Shown: piece after piece, positions 56,965 to 61,835 of the stretch
Layout: each line of letters opens with the position of its first letter
Numbering within the stretch: position 1 is the first letter of the stretch
Origin: Clostridia bacterium
GTDB taxonomy: Bacteria > Bacillota > Clostridia > Oscillospirales > Acutalibacteraceae
Assembly: GCA_017430965.1 (NCBI GenBank)
Contig: JAFRLX010000153.1
Coordinates: 1-61,835 of the forward strand
Length of the DNA stretch: 61,835 nt
Direction: 5' to 3'
The notes under the pieces: model-generated
What the model was told of the DNA's origin: nothing
The model's input: only the letters and a program-made list of their open reading frames with translations
The model's database searches: none
Made by a program: the position numbers and the translations under genes

Positions 56965-57896
56965 TAAATAATTTCTTCCTTTACTTTCTTGGCGATTTGC
57001 TCTGCGTTCATGCCATAGAGGGAACGCAGGTAGTTTTGATTACCCACTGCTGTGCAATATTCATCGGGAATCCCGATTTTGATGAGCTTCACTTTTGCAC
57101 CGAGGTCGGTAATCACTTCCGACACCGCGCTTGCAAAGCCGCCGAGAATATTGTGCTCCTCCACCGTGACAATGGTGTCATACTGTTCGGCGCACTTGGC
57201 AATGGTCTCTCTATCAATAGGCTTAACGGTATGGAAGGAATACTGTGCCACACCGATACCGTCCTTTTCCAGCAGGTCTGCCGCGGCAGTTGCTTCTTCC
57301 AAAATAGCACCGGTCGAGAAGACGGCAATTTTCTTTTGTGCACCTTCTTGCGGCGCTCTGACTTGCAGAGCTTTGCCGATTTGGAAGTTCTCAATTTTCT
57401 CGTGAACCTTCTTTTCGCCGCCTCTGCCAAGGCGCAGGTAAACCGTGCCGGGCGTGTGAATAATCGCTTTGACCGCTTCCGCCGCTTCGGTCGGGTCACC
57501 GGGGCACACCACAGTCACGCCGGGAAGTGCGCGGATAATCGCAATATCATCCGTCGCCTGGTGACTCATGCCGAGTGAACCGTACACAAAGCCGCCGCCC
57601 ACGCAAATAATTTTGACATTCGCTTTCATATAAGCGCAGTCGTTACGAATTTGTTCCACACACCTGAGTGTCGGGAAATTGCCGATGGAATAGGTGAACA
57701 CGGTTTTGCCGCACAGCGCCATGCCCGCCGCAATGCCGGTCATGCTCTGCTCGGCAATGCCGGCATTGGTGAATTGGTTGGGCAGCTGCTCGTAAAACGG
57801 TTTTAATACCCCGAAGCCCAAGTCGCCGGTAATGAGTTCAATATCTTTATTCTTTTTCGCTTCTTCAATCAGCGTTCTTATTACTGTATCGCGCAT
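56964..57896 (-). CDS. transketolase C-terminal section
   Basis: A 310-aa polypeptide corresponding to the pyrimidine-binding and C-terminal domains of transketolase: ELITGDLGFGVLKPFYEQLPNQFTNAGIAEQSMTGIAAGMAL, and TVEEHNILGGFASAV. It pairs with the TPP-binding N-terminal section at 58488-59432; split transketolases of this kind are common in capsule loci and probably make a special ketose or branched sugar. The two halves are separated here by a four-helix-bundle gene on an inserted element. Confidence 0.93.
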   Translation of the reverse strand: MRDTVIRTLIEEAKKNKDIELITGDLGFGVLKPFYEQLPNQFTNAGIAEQSMTGIAAGMALCGKTVFTYSIGNFPTLRCVEQIRNDCAYMKANVKIICVGGGFVYGSLGMSHQATDDIAIIRALPGVTVVCPGDPTEAAEAVKAIIHTPGTVYLRLGRGGEKKVHEKIENFQIGKALQVRAPQEGAQKKIAVFSTGAILEEATAAADLLEKDGIGVAQYSFHTVKPIDRETIAKCAEQYDTIVTVEEHNILGGFASAVSEVITDLGAKVKLIKIGIPDEYCTAVGNQNYLRSLYGMNAEQIAKKVKEEII

Positions 57897-57931
57897 AATT
57901 CAAATCCTTTTGCGCATAGCGCAATCAAATT

Positions 57932-58468
57932 AGGAATGAGGAGTGAGGAATGAGGAATGGATGGCGGGACACCCGCACCCGTTTTTATTCCTACGCCTCA
58001 ATTCCAAAAATTCAGTTTTCTTGTTTATCTTTCAGTGTCTTTGTTGATGCAGATAGTATTCTCTTGATTTCCGAGCAAGAATCAGTTAAAGTATCATACC
58101 GCTCTTTATCAAGATAATTTGTTTCGAATAATAACTCTAACCAATATAAAGTTTCATTGCATTCTTTCAACGCAATATAAAGTTTATTTAATAAATCCTT
58201 TTCACTGCTGGCATATTCACCTTCTGCAATATTTGCTCCTATACTTGTCCCGCTTCTGAGCAATTGTTTAGAAAGAACAAACTCTTTTCCGGTTTCGGTT
58301 AAGAATTTATAAGTGCTTACTATGGCTATAGCAAATTGTATACTTTTCCTTTTTGCAATGTTTTCTTTTTTTACCATATTTTCACGAGTTCCTAAGTTTT
58401 TATTCTATCATTCGGGTATGGGCGGAGCCCATCCTCAATTCCTCTTTTCTCTTTCCTCTTTCCTCATT
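57932..58468 (-). mobile_element. heptad-flanked element carrying a four-helix-bundle gene, between tktN and tktC
   Basis: Four AGGAATG-type heptads at 57932-57959 face an inverted, more purine/pyrimidine-biased array at 58433-58468. Each array is followed inward by GGATGG and a short GC hairpin (GCGGG-ACA-CCCGC at 57964-57976; ATGGGC-GGA-GCCCAT at 58418-58432) and then ACCCG. Outside lie two more palindromes: TTGCGC-ATA-GCGCAA at 57910-57924 and a 15-bp stem at 58472-58505. The architecture matches the gene-less elements at 11934 and 19861. No clear target duplication was found. Confidence 0.6.
58012..58377 (-). CDS. four-helix-bundle protein of the 23S rRNA intervening-sequence (S23/IVP) family
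   Basis: A 121-aa soluble, all-helical protein with the family core LSKQLLRSGTSIGANIAEG followed by SSEKDLLNKLYIALKECNETLYWLELL and CSEIKRILSASTKT. Members occur inside 23S rRNA intervening sequences of Leptospira and Coxiella, and the Avd accessory proteins of diversity-generating retroelements share the fold. The biochemical role is unknown. No reverse transcriptase or template repeat is nearby. The gene interrupts an otherwise adjacent transketolase pair and is bracketed by inverted heptad arrays, so it is probably the cargo or the mover of a mobile element. Confidence 0.9.
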   Translation of the reverse strand: MVKKENIAKRKSIQFAIAIVSTYKFLTETGKEFVLSKQLLRSGTSIGANIAEGEYASSEKDLLNKLYIALKECNETLYWLELLFETNYLDKERYDTLTDSCSEIKRILSASTKTLKDKQEN

Positions 58469-58471
58469 TAT

Positions 58472-58505
58472 CCGAGTTGGCGAGAATTTATTCTCGCCAA
58501 CTCGG
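58472..58505 (-). other. perfect 15-bp hairpin spanning the tktN stop codon
   Basis: TTCTCGCCAACTCGG (58491-58505) is in the last codons of tktN, and its exact inverse, CCGAGTTGGCGAGAA, follows the stop (58472-58486). The 4-nt loop contains the TAA. There is no T-run on either side. It parallels the hairpin over the acn stop codon. Confidence 0.8.
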
Positions 58506-59432
58506 GTGCCATGTTGCACTCGTGGTATGGTCGTTGTAAATATCCGCGCCCTCGGGAACCGGTGTGGGGTTCTCAATGCCATTCGGTGTATACGGGTCTT
58601 CTACACCGGCGGGTTTGATTTTGTGCAATTCATTGACCGCCAAATCATATTCCCACCCGTCGTGCGGGAAGCGGTAGTGCCACAAAATATCAAACTCCAT
58701 AAACTCAATGCCGAAACCTTTTTTGGTGTTGGCAATGATGACTTTCGGTTTTTCGTTATCAAATTCTTTCTTGAAAGCTTTGTCTAACTCGTTGTGGTCG
58801 TTGCCGTTGATGCTCACGACATTCCAACCGAAGGCTTCCCACTTTGCTTCAAAGTCACCGAGCGCCACGGTCTTCTCACAGAAGTCCATGCTCTGCATCA
58901 TATTGTGGTCGACAATCGCGGTGAGGTTCTTGAGGTCGTTATGCGCGGCAAACATCGCCGCTTCCCACACCGAGCCTTCATCGCACTCACCGTCACCGAG
59001 CACCACATAAACTTTATAATCCTTGTGGTCTTTGAGCCCGGCATATGCCATGCCTGCCGCCACGGGCAACCCGTGCCCGAGCGAGCCGGTCGACAAATCG
59101 ACCCCCGGCACATGGTGGCTCACATGCCCGGAAAGGCGAGAACCGTTTTGGTAGTGAGTCTTTAATTCTTCTGTTTCAAAAAATCCGCTCTCGGCAAGCG
59201 CCGCATACACACTTGCACCTGCGTGCCCTTTGGAAAGAATAAACCTGTCGCGGTTTTCGTCCTTCGGGTTTTGCGGGTCTACGCGCAGCACCTCGGCATA
59301 GAGCTTGCCCATCACATCGGCAACGCTCAAAATGGATGCCAGGTGGGAACCGCCGGAAAGGTGTGTCATTTCCACGCCGTGTCTTCTGATTTTCCACGCT
59401 AATTGTTCGCTGGTCATGTTCTTCTTCATCAT
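58488..59432 (-). CDS. transketolase N-terminal section
   Basis: A 314-aa TPP-binding half: LSGGSHLASILSVADVMGKLY, SKGHAGASVYAALAE, STGSLGHGLPVAAGMAYAG and the TPP motif GDGECDEGSVWEAAMFAAHNDLKNLTAIVDHN. Works as a heterodimer with the C-terminal section at 56964. Its last codons form one arm of a perfect hairpin that includes the stop. It overlaps the sugar-transferase gene by 4 nt. Confidence 0.93.
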   Translation of the reverse strand: MMKKNMTSEQLAWKIRRHGVEMTHLSGGSHLASILSVADVMGKLYAEVLRVDPQNPKDENRDRFILSKGHAGASVYAALAESGFFETEELKTHYQNGSRLSGHVSHHVPGVDLSTGSLGHGLPVAAGMAYAGLKDHKDYKVYVVLGDGECDEGSVWEAAMFAAHNDLKNLTAIVDHNMMQSMDFCEKTVALGDFEAKWEAFGWNVVSINGNDHNELDKAFKKEFDNEKPKVIIANTKKGFGIEFMEFDILWHYRFPHDGWEYDLAVNELHKIKPAGVEDPYTPNGIENPTPVPEGADIYNDHTTSATWHPSWRE

Positions 59433-60115
59433 ACGGTGACACTCTCTTTTTGTTCTTTTTGTTGTTCTTCTTTTTGTTTTTGATAGTTATCTACAATTTC
59501 CTGTATTTCTGCAGGTAATTTTTGCGAATGTGTAATGACTTTATACACTGTCCAAAAGATGCATTTTATATCACCAAAAAAACTGTTATGATAGCGATAA
59601 TATAACTGCAGTTCCAGCTTCAGGGGTCTGACTTGTTCCAAATAAAAACTGTCGGGGTCTTCCGCATCGGTAAATCCTTTAAACTGCTCAAAATTTGTCA
59701 TGGATGCCCAATCGGTAATACCGGGCTTTAAATCTAAAATCGGCATTTCCCTTTGCGTGTACATGTCAACATAATATCTCAGTTCCGGTCTGGGCCCTAC
59801 AAAAGACATGTCTCCTTTTAGCACATTAATCAGCTGCGGCAATTCATCTAATTTTGATTTGCGAAGAAAGTGTCCCATTTTTGTAATGCGGTCATCTTTG
59901 TCGCCGACATTCCACTTGCCTTTGCCTTCACAGTCGGGAATCATACTTCTGAACTTAAAAATTCTAAATGTTTCTCCATGCAGCCCGACACGCTCTCCTC
60001 TAAAAAACACACCTCCGGGAGAGTCTGTGACAATCAGGATTGCTAAAACCGCCATTAATGGTGAAAGCAATATTAAGCCGAAAAAACTGAATATAATATC
60101 AAAAAATCTTTTCAT
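59429..60115 (-). CDS. initiating undecaprenyl-phosphate sugar transferase
   Basis: A 228-aa membrane-anchored polyisoprenyl-phosphate hexose-1-phosphate transferase (WcaJ/PglC-type bacterial sugar transferase). One N-terminal membrane helix (FFDIIFSFFGLILLSPLMAVLAILI) is followed by GVFFRGERVGLHGETFRIFKFRSM, LRKSKLDELPQLINVLKGDMSFVGPRPEL and DLKPGITDWASM. It loads the first sugar phosphate. A Gln/Lys/Glu-rich tail follows. Confidence 0.95.
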   Translation of the reverse strand: MKRFFDIIFSFFGLILLSPLMAVLAILIVTDSPGGVFFRGERVGLHGETFRIFKFRSMIPDCEGKGKWNVGDKDDRITKMGHFLRKSKLDELPQLINVLKGDMSFVGPRPELRYYVDMYTQREMPILDLKPGITDWASMTNFEQFKGFTDAEDPDSFYLEQVRPLKLELQLYYRYHNSFFGDIKCIFWTVYKVITHSQKLPAEIQEIVDNYQKQKEEQQKEQKESVTV

Positions 60116-60126
60116 TCCGTCACCTA

Positions 60127-60891
60127 CTACATGTTTGCTCCGTCAACCGGAATATTTGTTGCCTGCATAAAGGAGGATTTGTCACTTGCCATAAATACAA
60201 CTGCGTTTGCAATTTCCTCCGGTGTTCCAAAACGGTTCGCCGCTTGGTGGTGTCTCAAAAAGTCCTCAACACGCGGATGCCCTTCTTGAATAAACTTATC
60301 CCAATAACTGCCTTCAAAAGCAACCGCGCCGGGCATTACGGAGCACATTAACACACCGGTGGGTGCGAGTTGTCTGCCGACAGTCGTGACATATGCGTTT
60401 AAAAATGCTTTCGCCGAGGCATATAAAGGGTTGCCTCTGAGCATAACGGCTGAAATGGAAGAGATATGTATCACGCGCCCGCTTCCTCTTTCAATCATAG
60501 GCGGAATGAGAACACTGTTCATATCAATCGCCGCTAATGCATTAAACTTTAAAGCATAGTTCCAATCCTCGGCACCGCCCAAATGATTTCTGCTCACCAG
60601 AGAGCCTCCGACATTATGAACCACGATATCAAAAACGCCGTATTTATCCAATAAGCTTTGCGCCAGCGCTGTGGTGTCTTCTTCCATAATATCGACAACT
60701 TCATAGGAAAAGGAAGCAGCGCCGTTTTGTATGGCTTCTTCTTTGACTTCCTTTAGCAAAGCTTCCGAACGCGCAATCGCAACAATGCGGCATTGTTCGG
60801 CTGCAAAGCCATTGACTATTCCTCTTCCGATTCCTTTGCTTGCACCGACAATCAATACATTTTTTTCTCTTAAACCCAAGTCCATCTTCAA
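60127..60891 (-). CDS. short-chain dehydrogenase/reductase
   Basis: A 254-aa classical SDR: VLIVGASKGIGRGIVNGFA, VHNVGGSL (for NNAG), the Ser in IHISSISA, and YASAKAFLNAYV with the catalytic Tyr-Lys. C-terminal DGANM is typical. It is the first gene of the locus behind a strong promoter. With the transketolase pair it may reduce a ketose or 2-keto sugar intermediate; the substrate is unknown. Confidence 0.9.
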   Translation of the reverse strand: MKMDLGLREKNVLIVGASKGIGRGIVNGFAAEQCRIVAIARSEALLKEVKEEAIQNGAASFSYEVVDIMEEDTTALAQSLLDKYGVFDIVVHNVGGSLVSRNHLGGAEDWNYALKFNALAAIDMNSVLIPPMIERGSGRVIHISSISAVMLRGNPLYASAKAFLNAYVTTVGRQLAPTGVLMCSVMPGAVAFEGSYWDKFIQEGHPRVEDFLRHHQAANRFGTPEEIANAVVFMASDKSSFMQATNIPVDGANM

Positions 60892-60939
60892 CCTCGCGAA
60901 TTTTGTATTAATTTATTTTTTAATTAATTAACTTTTTTT

Positions 60940-60968
60940 ATTATATTATTTATTTATATATAAGTCAA
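60940..60968 (-). promoter_or_regulatory. sigma-A promoter of the polysaccharide locus
   Basis: On the minus strand TTGACT (60963-60968) and a perfect TATAAT (60940-60945) are 17 bp apart, 49 nt before the SDR start. It appears to serve the whole downstream cluster, as no other intercistronic gap is longer than 115 nt except around the inserted four-helix-bundle element. Confidence 0.85.
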
Positions 60969-61118
60969 TAGTGCAAATAATAACAAATAGTACCAATTTC
61001 CCCTTTTTTATACTTTTTTGTAAAAAATAAGACTTATCGGTGACAAAACGGGCATAGTCCGCTTGCACACAGATAAATCCAATGCAGCGATGTTTGCGAT
61101 TATTTTTCACATTTTGTG

Positions 61119-61147
61119 TTGACAAAGCATAAATTGTGTGGTATAAA
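61119..61147 (+). promoter_or_regulatory. sigma-A promoter of the small gene at 61231
   Basis: A perfect TTGACA (61119-61124) and TATAAA (61142-61147) are 17 bp apart. The transcript has a leader of about 75 nt with a hairpin at 61208-61226. Confidence 0.8.
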
Positions 61148-61207
61148 TGTTTTGTGATTTTTAAACACATACGGTCGTTTTGCAAATATCCTAAACCAAA
61201 GGAAAGG

Positions 61208-61226
61208 GCGAGCATCAGCTGCTCGC
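61208..61226 (+). promoter_or_regulatory. hairpin between a ribosome site and the start codon at 61231
   Basis: GCGAGCA-TCAGC-TGCTCGC (7-bp stem) lies between GGAAAGGG (61201-61208) and ATG 61231. Folding would shorten the ribosome-site-to-start distance from over 20 nt to a few nt, or could hide part of the site. Function inferred. Confidence 0.5.
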
Positions 61227-61230
61227 GGTA

Positions 61231-61455
61231 ATGAAAATGACACAGTATAAAATTGTCCGTAAAGAAGAAAGGACTTTTATTTTTGCCGAGGAATGTGATT
61301 TTACTTCACAAATCGAAATTGACACATCGCTTTTTGCGCCGGATGGGTTAGTGGCATTTCTGCGCGAGAATGATGTGCACCCCGAGCACTTGCAGAATGT
61401 ATACGACGACTTACTTTACCTAAAATTGTGCGAGGTTGGCAAAGGAAATATTTAG
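61231..61455 (+). CDS. hypothetical 74-residue protein
   Basis: Small, acidic, soluble protein, not recognised. It has no signal peptide or membrane segment. A beta-rich start (YKIVRKEERTFIFAEECDF) is followed by a helical, acidic second half (EHLQNVYDDLLYLKLCEV). Support for being real: a near-consensus promoter, a structured leader and clean ending. An ATG two codons later is an alternative start. It is divergent from the polysaccharide locus. Confidence 0.6.
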   Translation: MKMTQYKIVRKEERTFIFAEECDFTSQIEIDTSLFAPDGLVAFLRENDVHPEHLQNVYDDLLYLKLCEVGKGNI

Positions 61456-61493
61456 AATTTCTTGCATATTTTAGTAAATTATAAGATAAGCTG

Positions 61494-61519
61494 TAAAAAA
61501 ACTCTCATGCTTTGAGAGT
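61494..61519 (-). terminator. minus-strand intrinsic terminator
   Basis: ACTCTCA / TGAGAGT (61501-61507, 61513-61519) with a 5-nt loop, followed on the minus strand by TTTTTTT. It faces leftward and would end a transcript from the structured region at 61600-61690 or beyond the window; it also lies downstream of the plus-strand small gene but lacks a T-run in that direction. Confidence 0.65.
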
Positions 61520-61602
61520 AAATAAAGTCAAAAATTCAGTTCAAACAGAGAAAACAGGGGTATTTTTTCGACACCTTTTTCCAAATCGCAATCGCCGACA
61601 TA

Positions 61603-61690
61603 GTGCCCGACGGGAGTCGAACCCAAACAGCCTGGCGCTTAATCTTTTTGGCTATTTTTCTCGCTTTTTCTTTGCTTGGCGCCAGCCAAG
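61603..61690 (-). ncRNA. tRNA 3'-end-like sequence with hairpins; structured RNA or tRNA remnant
   Basis: On the minus strand GGGTTCGACTCCC (61612-61624) looks like a tRNA T-arm, followed by GTCGGGCAC (acceptor-like, 61603-61609). No matching 5' acceptor, D-arm or anticodon arm is found within 90 nt upstream. Instead there are CTTGGC-GCCA-GCCAAG (61675-61690) and a CTGGCGC/GCGCCAG pair (61632-61638, 61679-61685). It could be a tRNA fragment, an attachment-site remnant, or part of an unrecognised RNA. Confidence 0.35.
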
Positions 61691-61835
61691 CGGCATCAAA
61701 TGCAAAAAAACTATCTCAAAAATCTTTAAGCGACAGGTGCGTGCAGTTTATATCTGCCTGTTTTTTGTTAAGACAAGGCAAAACGGTGAAGGAATGCTGT
61801 CGCATTGCGAGGCGTTTTAACGCAGTATTGGCTCA

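Larger units (their letters stand above)
60892..61230. other. divergent intergenic region
   Basis: 339 bp without a convincing gene. It is strongly AT-rich near 60900-60970 and carries two divergent promoters: the polysaccharide promoter at 60940-60968 and the small-gene promoter at 61119-61147. Nothing else was recognised between 60970 and 61118. Confidence 0.7.
61456..61835. other. right-edge intergenic region
   Basis: 380 bp without a convincing gene. It contains the minus-strand terminator at 61494-61519, the tRNA-3'-like region at 61603-61690, and short palindromes near the edge (for example GCGTT-TT-AACGC around 61813-61824). Reading frames here have no ribosome site or recognisable protein. 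Confidence 0.6.

Noticed and set aside
58012-58377. Diversity-generating retroelement, because the four-helix-bundle protein resembles Avd
   Set aside because: No reverse transcriptase, template repeat or variable C-type-lectin-like target is present in the window.
58472-58505. Intrinsic terminator after tktN
   Set aside because: The stem is strong but has no T-run on the minus strand, and transcription must continue to tktC and the rest of the operon.
60946-61215. 89-codon minus-strand frame in the divergent intergenic region
   Set aside because: It overlaps two good divergent promoters, has no ribosome site and resembles no family.
61603-61624. Complete tRNA gene
   Set aside because: Only the T-arm and 3' acceptor-like portion is present; no pairing 5' acceptor, D-arm or anticodon arm could be found.
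61512-61820. 102-codon plus-strand frame at the right edge
   Set aside because: It runs through the terminator and the tRNA-like region; Arg-rich translation of structured non-coding DNA is likely.

Overview
The window looks like the chromosome of an anaerobic low-to-mid-GC Firmicute, most likely a gut-type clostridium (Oscillospiraceae/Ruminococcaceae-like). This is inferred from the rimP-nusA-ylxR-ylxQ-infB-rbfA-DHH-truB-ribF order, sigma-A promoters with 17-bp spacers, frequent TTG starts, an NADP-type glutamate dehydrogenase, and citrate made by a homocitrate-synthase-like (Re)-citrate synthase rather than a classical one. No rRNA, complete tRNA, CRISPR array, phage or transposase gene was seen.

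Layout. Positions 240-1583 hold gdhA on its own promoter. Positions 1768-10473 hold the translation/transcription-factor operon on the minus strand (rimP, nusA, ylxR, ylxQ, infB, rbfA, DHH phosphoesterase, truB, ribF, HAD hydrolase), from a strong promoter at 10584-10612 to a terminator at 1711-1748. Next come a small repair/housekeeping operon (NUDIX, nth, rarA; 13424 to 10657), a plus-strand degenerate M14-like gene, and metY-metA (14296-16621), then tadA and a CPBP membrane protease. Positions 18696-23998 carry (Re)-citrate synthase, a GntR regulator, aconitase and isocitrate dehydrogenase: the oxidative route to 2-oxoglutarate, which GdhA can aminate. A corrinoid adenosyltransferase and one acyltransferase follow on the plus strand.

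Positions 25989-60891 are one roughly 35-kb minus-strand surface-polysaccharide locus that starts at a near-consensus promoter (60940-60968). It contains an initiating sugar transferase, an EpsG-type polymerase, a flippase, five recognisable GT2/GT4 glycosyltransferases plus one glycosyltransferase-like protein, nucleotide-sugar genes (RmlA, RmlB, Ugd, a UDP-glucuronate-type epimerase, a WbpA/TviB-like dehydrogenase, a WbpP/TviC-like epimerase, a heptose-type guanylyltransferase/phosphatase fusion), a split transketolase, acyl- and pyruvyl-transferases, and an amino-acid module. That module has an EctB-like diaminobutyrate aminotransferase, an N5-(carboxyethyl)ornithine-synthase-like enzyme and two TupA-like ATP-grasp ligases. 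My inference is a uronic-acid polymer decorated with an opine-type amino acid.

The most unusual signal is a family of short intercistronic elements built from GGAATGC-like heptad arrays in inverted orientation plus small GC hairpins. Five copies were found (truB/ribF, rbfA/nrnA, nth/rarA, acn/icd, tktN/tktC). All five lie between co-directional operon genes, close after the stop codon of the upstream gene; two have apparent 9-bp and 7-bp target-site duplications. The tktN/tktC copy carries a gene for a 23S-rRNA-intervening-sequence-type (S23/IVP, Avd-like) four-helix-bundle protein. This makes the family a candidate mobile system in which the small copies are non-autonomous relatives of the four-helix-bundle copy. 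I could not check whether it has been described.
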